Assembly (NCBI RefSeq): GCF_008831285.2
Contig: NW_022204975.1
Location: forward strand, 1 to 35,882
Length of the DNA: 35,882 bases
From: Nymphaea colorata
Taxonomy: Eukaryota; Streptophyta; Magnoliopsida; Nymphaeales; Nymphaeaceae
Direction of reading: 5' to 3'
The notes under the pieces were generated by a model that saw only the letters and a list, made by a program, of their open reading frames with translations, ran no database searches and was not told the DNA's origin. Shown here in pieces: positions 22,621 to 35,354 of the stretch. Made by a program: the position numbers and the translations under genes. Position 1 is the stretch's first letter. Every line of letters starts with the position of its first letter.

Positions 22621-25600
22621 TACCAATGCATCAAGTTTGCTATGCACTGATTTTGACAACCAGTCAGCCAATTATTCCAATTGCATCTAATTGACATTTT
22701 CAACTTGATGGTAGAGATATTGCTTCATCAAGTTCCTTCATCAGTTCCCAGGTCTCACGGGACTGTTTCTCATCTTGTTGAGTCGGGTTCATCGCATCTT
22801 TTGCGCCCATAACGTGAAGATCATACATAACATCATAAAACTGGCCATTGTACCAATGCATCAAGTTGGGCATGCATTGGTTGTGTCTTTCAGTCAGCCA
22901 ATTATTTCAAATGCAACTAATTGATAATTTTAACTTGATGGAGCGAACGTTGCTTTATCCACATCCTTGAACTGTCCCCAGGTCTCATGGGACTGTTTAC
23001 CCCTTTGTTGGACGAGGTTCAACGTATCTTTTTCCCTCATAATGAGACGATTACACATAAAGTCCTAAAACTAACCATTATACCAATGGATCAAGTTGGC
23101 CATGCGTTGGTTGTGTCTGTTAGTCAGCCAATTATTTCAAATACAACTAATTGACAATTTTAACTTGATGGAGCGAACGTTGCTTAATCTACATCCTTGA
23201 GCAGTCCCCAGGTCTCACGGGACTCTTCACCCCTTTGTCGGATGAGGTTCATCGTATCTTTTGCCCACACAATGAGACGATCACACATACACTCCTAAAA
23301 CTGACAATTATACCAATGCATCAAGTTGGCTATGCATTGATTTTGACAACCAGTCAGTCAATTTTCCCAATTGCATCTAATTGACATTTTCAACTTGATG
23401 GTAGAGATATTGCTTCATCAAGTTCCTTCATCAGTTCCCAGGTCTCACGGGACTGTTTCCCATCTTGTTGAATAGGGTTCATCGCATCTTTTGAGCCCAT
23501 AATGTGAAGATCATACATAACATCATAAAACTGGCCATTATAACAATGCATCAAGTTGGCCATGCATTGGTTGTGTCTTTCAGTCAGCCAATTATTTCAA
23601 ATGCAACTAATTGACAATTTTAACTTGATGGCGCGAACGTTGCTACATCCACATCCTTTCGCAGTCCCCAGGTCTCATGGAACTCTTTACCACTTTGTCG
23701 GACGAGGTTCATCGTATCTTTGGCCCACACAATGAGACGATCACACATAAAGTCCTAAAACTAACCATTATACCAATGCATCAAGTTGGCCATGCATTGG
23801 TTGTGTCTGTTAGTCAGCCATTTATTTCAAATGCAACTAATTGACAATTTTAACTTGATGGAGCGAACGTTGCTTCATCCACATCCTTGAGCAGTCCCCA
23901 GGTCTCACGGGACTCTTTACCCCTTTGTCGAACGAGGTTCATCGTATCTTTTGCCCACACAATGAGACGATCACACATAAACTCCTAAAACTGACCATTA
24001 TACCAATGCATCAAGTTGGCTATGCATTGATTTTGACAACCAGTCAGCCAATTTTCCAAATTGCATCTAATTGACATTTTTAACTAGATGGTAGAGATAT
24101 TGCTTCATCAAGTTCCTTCATCAGTTCCCAGGTCTCACGGGACTGTTTCCCATCTTGTTGAACAGGGTTCATCGCATCTTTTGCGCCCATAACGTGAAGA
24201 TCAAACATAACATCATAAAAAAGGCCATTATACCAATGCATCAAGTTGGCCATGCAATGGTTGTGTCTTTCAGTCAGCCAATTATTTCAAATGCAACTAA
24301 TTGACAATTTTAACTTGATGGAGCGAACGTTGCTTCATCCACATCCTTAAGCAGTCCCCAGGTCTCATGGGACTGTTTACCCCTTTGTTGGACGAGGTTC
24401 ATCGCATCTTTTGCCCACACAATGAGACGATCACACATAAAGTCCTAAAACTAACCATTATACCAATGCATCAAGTTGGCCATGCATTGGTTGTGTCTGT
24501 TAGTCAGCCATTTATTTCAAATGCAACTAATTGACAATTTTAACTTGATGGAGCGAACGTTGCTTCATCCACATCCTTGAGCAGTCCCCAGGTCTCACGG
24601 GACTCTTTACCCCTTTGTCGGACGAGGTTCATCGTATCTTTTGCCCACACAATGACACGATCACACATAAACTCCTAAAACTGGCCATTATACCAATGCA
24701 TCAAGTTTGCTATGCACTGATTTTGACAACCAGTCAGCCAATTATTCCAATTGCATCTAATTGACATTTTCAACTTGATGGTAGAGATATTGCTTCATCA
24801 AGTTCCTTCATCAGTTCCCAGGTCTCACGGGACTGTTTCTCATCTTGTTGAGTCGGGTTCATCGCATCTTTTGCGCCCATAACGTGAAGATCATACATAA
24901 CATCATAAAACTGGCCATTGTACCAATGCATCAAGTTGGGCATGCATTGGTTGTGTCTTTCAGTCAGCCAATTATTTCAAATGCAACTAATTGATAATTT
25001 TAACTTGATGGAGCGAACGTTGCTTTATCCACATCCTTGAACTGTCCCCAGGTCTCATGGGACTGTTTACCCCTTTGTTGGACGAGGTTCAACGTATCTT
25101 TTTCCCTCATAATGAGACGATTACACATAAAGTCCTAAAACTAACCATTATACCAATGGATCAAGTTGGCCATGCGTTGGTTGTGTCTGTTAGTCAGCCA
25201 ATTATTTCAAATACAACTAATTGACAATTTAACTTGATGGAGCGAACGTTGCTTAATCTACATCCTTGAGCAGTCCCCAGGTCTCACGGGACTCTTCACC
25301 CCTTTGTCGGATGAGGTTCATCGTATCTTTTGCCCACACAATGAGACGATCACACATACACTCCTAAAACTGACAATTATACCAATGCATCAAGTTGGCT
25401 ATGCATTGATTTTGACAACCAGTCAGTCAATTTTCCCAATTGCATCTAATTGACATTTTCAACTTGATGGTAGAGATATTGCTTCATCAAGTTCCTTCAT
25501 CAGTTCCCAGGTCTCACGGGACCGTTTCCCATCTTGTTGAATAGGGTTCATCGCATCTTTTGCGCCCATAACGTGAAGATCATACATAACATTATAAAAC

Positions 25601-28030
25601 TAGCCATTATACCAATGCATCAAGTTGGCCATGCATTGGTTGTGTCTTTCAGTCAGCCAATTATTTGAAATGCAACTAATAGACAATTTTAACTTGATGG
25701 AGCGAACGTTGCTCCATCCACATCCTTGAGCAGTCCCCAGGTCTCATGGGACAGTTTACCCCTTTGTTGGACGAGGTTCATCGTATCTTTTGCCCACTAA
25801 ATGAGACGATCACACATAATGTCCTAAAACTAACAATTATACCAATGCATCAAGTTGGCCATGCATTGGTTGTGTCTGTTAGTCAGCCATTTATTTCAAA
25901 TGCAACTAATTGACAATTTTAACTTGATGGAGCGAACGTTGCTTCATCCACATCCTTGAGCAGTCCCCAGGTCTCATGGGACTCTTTACCCCTTTGTCGG
26001 ACGAGGTTCATCATATCTTTTGCTCACACAATGAGACGATCAAACATAAACTCCTAAAACTGACCATTATATCAATGCATCTAGTTGGCTATGCATTGAT
26101 TTTGACAACCAGTCAGCCAATTATTCCAGTTGCATCTAATTGACATTTTTAACTTGATGGTAGAGATATTGCTTCATCAAGTTATTCATCAGTTCCCAGG
26201 TCTCACGGGAACGTTTCCCATCTTGTTGAATAGGGTTCATCGCATCTTTTGCACCCATAACGTGAAGATCATACATAACATCATAAAACTGGCCATTATA
26301 CCAATGCATCAAGTTGGCCATGCATTGGTTGTGTCTTTCAGTCAGCCAATTATTTCAAATGCAACTAATACATAAATTTAACTTGATGGAGCGAACGTCG
26401 CTTCATCCACATACTTGAGCAGTCCCCAGGTCTCATGGGACTGTTTACCCCTTTGTTGGACGAGGTTCATCGTATTTTTTGCCCACACAATGAGACGATC
26501 ACACATAAAGTCCTAAAACTAACCATTATACCAATGCATCAAGTTGGCCACGCATTGGTTGTGTTTGTTAGTCAGCCATTTATTTCAAATGCAACTAATT
26601 GACAATTTTAACTTGATGGAGCGAACGTTGCTTCATCCACATCCTTGAGCAGTCCCCAGGTCTCATGGGACTCTTTACCCCTTTGTCGGACGAGGTTCAT
26701 CGTATCTTTTGCGCACACAATGAGACGATCACACATAAATTCATAAAACTGACCATTATACCAATGCATCAAGTTGGCTATGCATTGATTTTGACAACCA
26801 GTCAGCCAATTTTCCCAGTTGCATCTAATTGAAATTTTCAACTTGATGGTAGAGATATTGCTTCATCAAGTTCCTTCATCAGTTCCCAGGTCTCACGGGA
26901 CTGTTTCTCATGTTATTGAATAGGGTTCATCGCATCTTTTGCGCCCATAACGTGAAGATCATACATAACATCATAAAACTGGCCATTATACCAACGCATC
27001 AAGTTGGCCATGCATTGGTTGTGTCTTTCAGTCAGCCAATTATTTCAAATGCAACTAATTGACAATTTTAACTTGATGGAGCGAACGTTGCTTCATCCAC
27101 ATCATGAGACAGTTTACCCCTTTGTTGGACGAGGTTTAACGTATCTTTTGCCCACACAATGAGACAATCACACATAACCAATGCATCAAGTTGGCCATGC
27201 ATTGGTTGTGTCTGTGAGTCAGCCATTTATTTCAAATGCAATTAATTGACAATTTTCACTTGATGGAGCGAACGTTGCTTCATCCACATCCTTGAGCAGT
27301 CCCTAGGTCTCACGGGACTCTTTACCCCTTTGTCGGACGAGGTTCATCGTATCTTTTGCCCACACAATGAGACGATCACACATAAACTCCTAAAACTGAC
27401 CATTATACCAATGCATCAAGTTGGCTATGCATTGATTTTGACAACCAGTCAGCCAATTATCCCAATTGCATCTAATTGACATTTTTAATTTGATGGTAGA
27501 GATATTGCTTCATCAAGTTATTCATCAGTTCCTAGGTCTCACGGGACTGTTTCCCAGGTTGTTGAACAGGGTTCATCACATCTTTTGCACCTATAACGTG
27601 AAGATCATACATAACATCATAAAACTGGCAATTATACCAATGCATCAAGTTGGCGATGCATTAGTTGTGTCTTTCAGTCAGCCAATTATTTCAAATGCAG
27701 CTAATTGACAATTTTAACTTGATGGAGCGAACGTTGCTTCATCCACATCCTTAAGCAGGCCCCATGTCTCATGGATTGTTTACCCCTTTGTTGGACGAGG
27801 TTCATCGCATCTTTTGCTCACACAATGAGACGATCACACATAAAGTCCTAAAACTAACCATTATACCAATGCATCAAGTTGGCCATGCATTGCTTCTGTC
27901 TGTAAGTCAACCATTAATTTCAAATGCAACTAATTGACAATTTAACTTGATGGAGCGAACGTTGCTTCATCCACATCCTTGAGCAGTCCCCAGGTCCCAC
28001 GGGACTCTTTACCCCTTTGTCGGACGAGGT
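22621..28030 (+). repeat. 5,475-bp higher-order repeat, copy 3 (last unit diverges)
   Basis: Trimers start at 22621, 23311, 24001, 24691, 25380, 26070, 26759 and 27406. Copy-specific changes seen are C at 23746, a one-T loss near 25228, C at 25714 and a one-G loss near 27773. From about 27900 (TGTAAG instead of TGTTAG) and clearly from 28031 (CAACGTACC), it continues as the C/B hybrid of the 7.5-kb type instead of returning to the unit start, so this is where the 5,475-bp periodicity ends. Confidence 0.93.
26989..27175 (+). repeat. B monomer with two deletions (187 bp), copy in unit 3
   Basis: Same structure and breakpoints as 16040-16226. It belongs both to the third 5,475-bp unit and to the first copy of the 4.28-kb block. 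Confidence 0.9.
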
Positions 28031-28320
28031 TCAACGTACCTTTTGCCAACACAATGAGACTATCACACATAAAGTCCTAAAACTAACTATTATACCAATG
28101 CATCAAGTTGGCCTTGCATTGCTTCTGTCTGTAAGTCAACCATTAATTTCAAATGCAAAAAATTGACAATTTTAACTTGATGGAGCGAACGTTGCTTCAT
28201 CCACATCCTTGAGCAGTCCCCAGGTCTCACGGAATCTTTACCCCTTTGTCGGACGAGGTTCATCGTATCTTTTGCCCACACAATGAGACGATCACACATA
28301 AACTCCTAAACTGACCATTA
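27406..28320 (+). repeat. Tetramer unit A-B-(C/B)-C
   Basis: The hybrid monomer is 27863-28092 and the following C is 28093-28320. It shares CAACGTACC, GCTTCTG and AACCATTAATTTC with the 7073 tetramer, and shares TTGGCCTTGCATTGC and a run of A before TTGACAATT with the tetramer at 31688. Confidence 0.87.
27863..28092 (+). repeat. Hybrid C/B monomer with late switch point
   Basis: C-type through TTTGTCGG and B-type at the 3' end (AAAGTCC...CTAACT). It matches the hybrid at 7533-7762 apart from a few point changes and one-base losses. Confidence 0.82.
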
Positions 28321-30352
28321 TACCAATGCATCAAGTTGGCTATGCATTGATTTTGACAACCAGTCAGCCAATTATTCCAATTGCATCTAATTGACATTTT
28401 TAACTTGATGGTAGAGATATTGCTTCATCAAGTTATTCATCAGTTCCAGGTCTCACGGGACTGTTTCTCATCTTGTTGAATAGGGTTCATTGCATCTTTT
28501 GAGCCATAACGTGAAGATCATACATAACATCATAAAACTGGCCATTATACCAATGCATCAAGTTGGCCATGCATTGGTTGTGTCCTTCAGTCAGCATTAT
28601 TTCAAATGCAACTATTGACAAGTTTAACTTGATGGAGCGAACGTTGCTACTCACATCCTTGAGCAGTCCCAGGTCTCATGGGACTGTTTACCACTTTCTT
28701 GGATGAGGTTCATCGTATCTTCTGCCACACAATGAGATGATCACACCAAAGTCCTAAAACTAACCATTATACCAATGCATCAAGTTGGCCACGCATTGGT
28801 TTGTGTCTGTTAGTCAGCCATTTATTTCAATGCAACTAATTGACAATTTTAACTTGATGGAGCGAACGTTGCTTCATCCACATTCTTGAGCAGTCCCCAG
28901 GTCTCACGGGACTCTTTACCCTTTGTCGACGAGGTTCATCGTATCTTTTGCCACACAATGAGACGAAAACACATAAACTCCTAAAACTGACCATTATACC
29001 AATGCATCAAGTTGGCTATGCATTGATTTGACAACCAGTCAGCCAATTTTCCCAATTGCATCTAATAGACATTTTTACTTGATGGTAGAGATATTGTTCA
29101 TCAAGTTCCTTCATCAGTTCCCAGGTCTCACGGGACTGTTTCCCATCTTGTTGATAGGGTTCATCGCATCTTTTGCGCCCATAATGTGAAGATCATACAT
29201 AACATCATAAACTGGCCATTTTCCAATGCATCAGTTGGCCATGCATTGGTTGTGTCTTTCAGTCAGCATTTATTTCAAATGCAACTAATAGACAATTTTA
29301 ACTTGATGGAGCGAACGTTGCTTCGTCCAATCCTTGACAGTCCGAGGTCTCATGGGACTGTTTACCCCTTTGTTGGACGAGGTTCATCGTATGTTTTGCC
29401 CTTATAATGAGACGACACACATAAAGTCCTAAAACTACCATTATACCAATGCATCAAGTTGGCCATGCATTGGTTTTGTCTGTTAGTCAGCCATTTACTT
29501 CAAATGCAATCAATTGACATTTTAACTTGATGGAGCGACGTTGCTTCATCCACATCCTTGAGCAGTCCCAGGTCTCACGGGACTCTTTTACCCCTTCGTC
29601 AGACGAGGTTCATCGTATCTTTTGCCCACACAATGAGACGATCACACATAAACTCCTAAAACTGACCATTATACCAATGCATCAAGTTGGCTATGCATTG
29701 ATTTTGACAACCAGTCAGCCAATTTTCCCAATTTCACTAATTGACATTTTCAACTTGATGGTAGAGATATTGCTTCATCAAGTTCCTTCATCAGTTCCCA
29801 GGTCTCACGGGACTGTTTCCCATCTTGTTGAATAGGGTTCTCGCATCTTTTGCGCCCATAACGTGAAGATCATACATAACATCATAAAACTGGCCATTAT
29901 ACCAATGCATCAAGTTGGCCATGCATTGGTTGTGTCTTTCAGTCAGCCAATTATTTCAAATGCAACTAATTGACAATTTTAACTTGATGGAGCGAACGTT
30001 GCTCATCCACATCCTTGAGCAGTCCCCAGGTCTCATGGGACTGTTTACCCCTTTGTTGGACGAGGTTCATCGTATCTTTTGCCCACACAATGAGACGATC
30101 ACACACAAAGTCCTAAAACTAACCATTATACCAATGCATCAAGTTGGCCATGCATTGGTTGTGCTGTTAGTCAGCCATTTATTTCAAATGCAACTAATTG
30201 ACAATTTTAACTTGATGGAGCGAACGTTGCTTCATCCACATCCTTGAGCAGTCCCAGGTCTCACGGGACTCTTTACCCCTTGTCGGACGAGGTTCCGTAT
30301 CTTTTGCCCACACAATGAGACGATCACACATAAACTCCTAAAACTGACCATT
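28321..30352 (+). repeat. Indel-rich trimers (possible low consensus quality)
   Basis: Three trimers of 676, 675 and 681 bp, whose sisters at 32603, 33291 and 33977 are 688, 686 and 686 bp. Compared with the sister copy there are many scattered one- or two-base losses, often in short runs: GAGCCATAAC for GAGCCCATAAC near 28503, AACTATTGAC for AACTAATTGAC near 28612, GCTACTCACATCC for GCTACATCCACATCC near 28648, TTCAATGC near 28827. There is at least one insertion (GGTTTGTG near 28798). Substitutions are comparatively few. Confidence 0.75.
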
Positions 30353-31270
30353 ATACCAATGCATCAAGTTGGCTATGCATTGATTTTGACAACCAGTCAG
30401 CCAATTTTCCCAATTGCAACTAATTGACATTTTAACTTGATGGTAGAGATATTGCTTCATCAAGTTCCTTCATCAGTTCCCAGGTCTCACGGGACGTTTC
30501 ACATCTTGTTGAATAGGGTTCATCGCATCTTTTGCGCCCATAACGTGAAGATCATACATAACATCATAAAACTGGCCATTATACCAATGCATCAAGTTGG
30601 CCATGCATTGGTTGTGTCTTTCAGTCAGCCATTATTTCAAATGCAACTAATAGACAATTTTAACTTGATGGAGTGAACGTTGCTTCATCCACATCCTTGA
30701 ACAGTCCCCAGGTCTCATGGGACTGTTTACCCCTTTGTTGGACGAGGTTCATCGTATTTTTTGCCCACACAATGAGACGATCACACATAAAGTCCTAAAA
30801 CTAACCATTATACCAATGCATCAAGTTGGCCACGCATTGGTTGTGTTTGTTAGTCAGCCATTTATTTCAAATGCAACTAATTGACAATTTTAACTTGATG
30901 GAGCGAACGTTGCTTCATCCACATCCTTGAGCAGTCCCCAGGTCTCATGGGACTCTTTACCCCTTTGTCGGACGAGGTTCATCGTATCTTTTGCGCACAC
31001 AATGAGACGATCACACATAAATTCATAAAACTGACCATTATACCAATGCATCAAGTTGGCTATGCATTGATTTTGACAACCAGTCAGCCAATTTTCCCAG
31101 TTGCATCTAATTGAAATTTTCAACTTGATGGTAGAGATATTGCTTCATCAAGTTCCTTCATCAGTTCCCAGGTCTCACGGGACTGTTTCTCATGTTATTG
31201 AATAGGGTTCATCGCATCTTTTGCGCCCATAACGTGAAGATCATACATAACATCATAAAACTGGCCATTA

Positions 31271-31457
31271 TACCAACGCATCAAGTTGGCCATGCATTGG
31301 TTGTGTCTTTCAGTCAGCCAATTATTTCAAATGCAACTAATTGACAATTTTAACTTGATGGAGCGAACGTTGCTTCATCCACATCATGAGACAGTTTACC
31401 CCTTTGTTGGACGAGGTTTAACGTATCTTTTGCCCACACAATGAGACAATCACACAT
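31271..31457 (+). repeat. B monomer with two deletions (187 bp), copy in second 4.28-kb block
   Basis: Same structure as the other 187-bp monomers, at +4,282 bp from 26989. It confirms that the 4.28-kb duplication happened after the second deletion. Confidence 0.9.
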
Positions 31458-31687
31458 AACCAATGCATCAAGTTGGCCATGCATTGGTTGTGTCTGTGAG
31501 TCAGCCATTTATTTCAAATGCAATTAATTGACAATTTTCACTTGATGGAGCGAACGTTGCTTCATCCACATCCTTGAGCAGTCCCTAGGTCTCACGGGAC
31601 TCTTTACCCCTTTGTCGGACGAGGTTCATCGTATCTTTTGCCCACACAATGAGACGATCACACATAAACTCCTAAAACTGACCATTA

Positions 31688-32602
31688 TACCAATGCATCA
31701 AGTTGGCTATGCATTGATTTTGACAACCAGTCAGCCAATTATCCCAATTGCATCTAATTGACATTTTAATTTGATGGTAGAGATATTGCTTCATCAAGTT
31801 ATTCATCAGTTCCTAGGTCTCACGGGACTGTTTCCCAGGTTGTTGAACAGGGTTCATCACATCTTTTGCACCTATAACGTGAAGATCATACATAACATCA
31901 TAAAACTGGCAATTATACCAATGCATCAAGTTGGCGATGCATTAGTTGTGTCTTTCAGTCAGCCAATTATTTCAAATGCAGCTAATTGACAATTTTAACT
32001 TGATGGAGCGAACGTTGCTTCATCCACATCCTTAAGCAGGCCCCATGTCTCATGGGATTGTTTACCCCTTTGTTGGACGAGGTTCATCGCATCTTTTGCT
32101 CACACAATGAGACGATCACACATAAAGTCCTAAAACTAACCATTATACCAATGCATCAAGTTGGCCATGCATTGCTTCTGTCTGTAAGTCAACCATTAAT
32201 TTCAAATGCAACTAATTGACAATTTTAACTTGATGGAGCGAACGTTGCTTCATCCACATCCTTGAGCAGTCCCCAGGTCTCACGGGACTCTTTACCCCTT
32301 TGTCGGACGAGGTTCAACGTACCTTTTGCCAACACAATGAGACTATCACACATAAAGTCCTAAAACTAACTATTATACCAATGCATCAAGTTGGCCTTGC
32401 ATTGCTTCTGTCTGTAAGTCAACCATTAATTTCAAATGCAAAAATTGACAATTTTAACTTGATGGAGCGAACGTTGCTTCATCCACATCCTTGAGCAGTC
32501 CCCAGGTCTCACGGGAATCTTTACCCCTTTGTCGGACGAGGTTCATCGTATCTTTTGCCCACACAATGAGACGATCACACATAAACTCCTAAACTGACCA
32601 TT
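31688..32602 (+). repeat. Tetramer unit A-B-(C/B)-C
   Basis: The hybrid monomer is 32146-32375 and C starts at 32376. It is the +4,282-bp copy of the tetramer at 27406, with fewer one-base losses. Confidence 0.87.
32146..32375 (+). repeat. Hybrid C/B monomer with late switch point
   Basis: Exactly 230 bp, with a C-type centre and a B-type 3' end. It is the same lineage as 7533-7762 and 27863-28092 (CAACGTACC, CAACACAATGAGACTATC). Confidence 0.83.
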
Positions 32603-34662
32603 ATACCAATGCATCAAGTTGGCTATGCATTGATTTTGACAACCAGTCAGCCAATTATTCCAATTGCATCTAATTGACATTTTTAACTTGATGGTAGAGA
32701 TATTGCTTCATCAAGTTATTCATCAGTTCCAGGTCTCACGGGACTGTTTCTCATCTTGTTGAATAGGGTTCATTGCATCTTTTGAGCCCATAACGTGAAG
32801 ATCATACATAACATCATAAAACTGGCCATTATACCAATGCATCAAGTTGGCCATGCATTGGTTGTGTCCTTCAGTCAGCCAATTATTTCAAATGCAACTA
32901 ATTGACAAGTTTAACTTGATGGAGCGAACGTTGCTACATCCACATCCTTGAGCAGTCCCCAGGTCTCATGGGACTGTTTACCACTTTCTTGGATGAGGTT
33001 CATCGTATCTTCTGCCACACAATGAGATGATCACACACAAAGTCCTAAAACTAACCATTATACCAATGCATCAAGTTGGCCACGCATTGGTTGTGTCTGT
33101 TAGTCAGCCATTTATTTCAAATGCAACTAATTGACAATTTTAACTTGATGGAGCGAACGTTGCTTCATCCACATTCTTGAGCAGTCCCCAGGTCTCACGG
33201 GACTCTTTACCCCTTTGTCGAACGAGGTTCATCGTATCTTTTGCCCACACAATGAGACGAAAACACATAAACTCCTAAAACTGACCATTATACCAATGCA
33301 TCAAGTTGGCTATGCATTGATTTTGACAACCAGTCAGCCAATTTTCCCAATTGCATCTAATACATTTTTAACTTGATGGTAGAGATATTGCTTCATCAAG
33401 TTCCTTCATCAGTTCCCAGGTCTCACGGGACTGTTTCCATCTTGTTGAATAGGGTTCATCGCATCTTTTGCGCCCATAATGTGAAGATCATACATAACAT
33501 CATAAAACTGGCCATTATACCAATGCATCAAGTTGGCCATGCATTGGTTGTGTCTTTCAGTCAGCCATTTATTTCAAATGCAACTAATAGACAATTTTAA
33601 CTTGATGGAGCGAACGTTGCTTCGTCCACATCCTTGAACAGTCCCGAGGTCTCATGGGACTGTTTACCCCTTTGTTGGACGAGGTTCATCGTATGTTTTG
33701 CCCTTATAATGAGACGATCACACATAAAGTCCTAAAACTAACCATTATACCAATGCATCAAGTTGGCCATGCATTGGTTTGTCTGTTAGTCAGCCATTTA
33801 CTTCAAATGCAATCAATTGACAATTTTAACTTGATGGAGCGAACGTTGCTTCATCCACATCCTTGAGCAGTCCCCAGGTCTCACGGGACTCTTTACCCCT
33901 TTGTCAGACGAGGTTCATCGTATCTTTTGCCCACACAATGAGACGATCACACATAAACTCCTAAAACTGACCATTATACCAATGCATCAAGTTGGCTATG
34001 CATTGATTTTGACAACCAGTCAGCCAATTTTCCAATTTCACCTAATTGACATTTTCAACTTGATGGTAGAGATATTGCTTCATCAAGTTCCTTCATCAGT
34101 TCCCAGGTCTCACGGGACTGTTTCCCATCTTGTTGAATAGGGTTCTTCGCATCTTTTGCGCCCATAACGTGAAGATCATACATAACATCATAAAACTGGC
34201 CATTATACCAATGCGTCAAGTTGGCCATGCATTGGTTGTGTCTTTCAGTCAGCCAATTATTTCAAATGCAACTAATTGACAATTTTAACTTGATGGAGCG
34301 AACGTTGCTACATCCACATCCTTGAGCAGTCCCCAGGTCTCATGGGACTGTTTACCCCTTTGTTGGACGAGGTTCATCGTATCTTTTGCCCACACAATGA
34401 GACGATCACACACAAAGTCCTAAAACTAACCATTATAACCAATGCATCAAGTTGGCCATGCATTGGTTTGTGCTGTTAGTCAGCCATTTATTTCAAATGC
34501 AACTAATTGACAATTTTAACTTCATGGAGCGAACGTTGCTTCATCCACACCTTGAGCAGTCCCCAGGTCTCACGGGACTCTTTACCCTTTGTCGGACGAG
34601 GTTTACCGTATCTTTTGCCCACACAATGAGACGATACACATAAACTCCTAAAACTGACCATT
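32603..34662 (+). repeat. Three trimers of the second 4.28-kb block
   Basis: Trimers at 32603, 33291 and 33977. The first carries CATTGCATCTTTTGAGCC and TTCTGCCACACAATGAGATG. The second carries GTCCCGAGG, CGTATGTTTTGCCC and GCAATCAATTG. The third carries TTTCACC in A and GTTCTTCGC and GCGTCAAG around the A/B boundary. They are the better-preserved partners of 28321-30352. Confidence 0.85.
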
Positions 34663-35354
34663 ATAAATGCATCAAGTTGGCTATGCATTGATTTTGACAA
34701 CCAGTCAGCCAATTTTCCCAATTGCAACTAATTGACATTTTCAACTTGATGGTAGAGATATTGATTCATCAAGTTCCTTCATCAGTTCCCAGGTCTCACG
34801 GGAGTCTCACGGTGTTCACATCTTGTTGAATAGGGTTCATCGCATCTTTTGCGCCCATAACGTGAAGATCATACATAACATCATAAAACTGGCCATTTAT
34901 ACCAATGCATCAAGTTGGCCATGCATTGGTTGTGTCTTTCAGTCAGCCATTATTTCAAATGCAACTAATAGACAATTTTAACTTGATGGAGTGAACGTTG
35001 CTTCGTCCACATCCTTGAACAGTCCCCAGGTCTCATGGGACTGTTTACCCCTTTGTTGGACGAGGTTCATCGTATCTTTTGCCCTCATAATGAGACGATC
35101 ACACATAAAGTCCTAAAACTAACCATTATACCAATGCATCAAGTTGGCCATGCATTGGTTGTCTGTTAGTCAGCCATTTATTCAAATGCAACTAATTGAC
35201 AATTTTAACTTGATGGAGCGAACGTTGCTTCATCCACATCCTTGAGCAGTCCCCAGGTCTCACGGGACTCTTTACCCCTTTGTCGACGAGGTTCATCGTA
35301 TCTTTTGCCCACACAATGAGACGATCACACATAAACTCCTAAAACTGACCATTA
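34663..35354 (+). repeat. A-B-C trimer with local insertion in A
   Basis: The A monomer starts with TATAAATGC (two Cs missing) and contains a short internal duplication at 34793-34812 that lengthens the unit to 692 bp. The following B and C show one-base losses (CTGTTAG preceded by a shortened GGTTGT near 35160, GTCGACGAGG near 35283). Confidence 0.82.
34793..34812 (+). repeat. Short direct duplication of GTCTCACGG
   Basis: GTCTCACGG occurs at 34793-34801 and again at 34804-34812, separated by GA, where all other A monomers have one copy followed by GACTG or GAACG. It looks like a single slippage or repair event in the loop and right arm of the central dyad. Confidence 0.75.

Larger units (their letters stand above)
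26759..31040 (+). repeat. 4.28-kb mosaic block, copy 1
   Basis: Units start at 26759, 27406 (tetramer), 28321, 28997, 29672 and 30353. Unit variants show a mosaic: 26759-28996 parallels 6403-8681, whereas 28997 to about 30000 parallels 10291 to about 11300, so the equivalent of 8682-10290 is largely missing between them. The true left edge of the duplication is near 26420, since the TTTTTTGCCC variant at 26475 is also found at 30757. This copy overlaps the third 5,475-bp unit. Confidence 0.88.
31041..35354 (+). repeat. 4.28-kb mosaic block, copy 2
   Basis: Units start at 31041, 31688 (tetramer), 32603, 33291, 33977 and 34663. The offset from copy 1 is 4,282 bp for the first three units and grows to 4,310 bp by the last, because copy 1 has lost single bases. 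The last unit diverges: copy 1 re-enters the deletion cassette at about 30740, whereas copy 2 continues with an ordinary B monomer (CCCTCATAATGAG near 35082). Confidence 0.88.

Noticed and set aside
29915-30247. Longest plus-strand open frame in the window (110 codons)
   Set aside because: It crosses several monomers through one-base losses in the indel-rich zone and has no start context, domain or counterpart of equal length in the sister copy. All frames in the window are 110 codons or less and lie in satellite sequence.
28321-30352. Degenerate array boundary
   Set aside because: Regular, better-preserved trimers resume on the right, and the same sequence is intact in the sister copy, so it is not the edge of the array.
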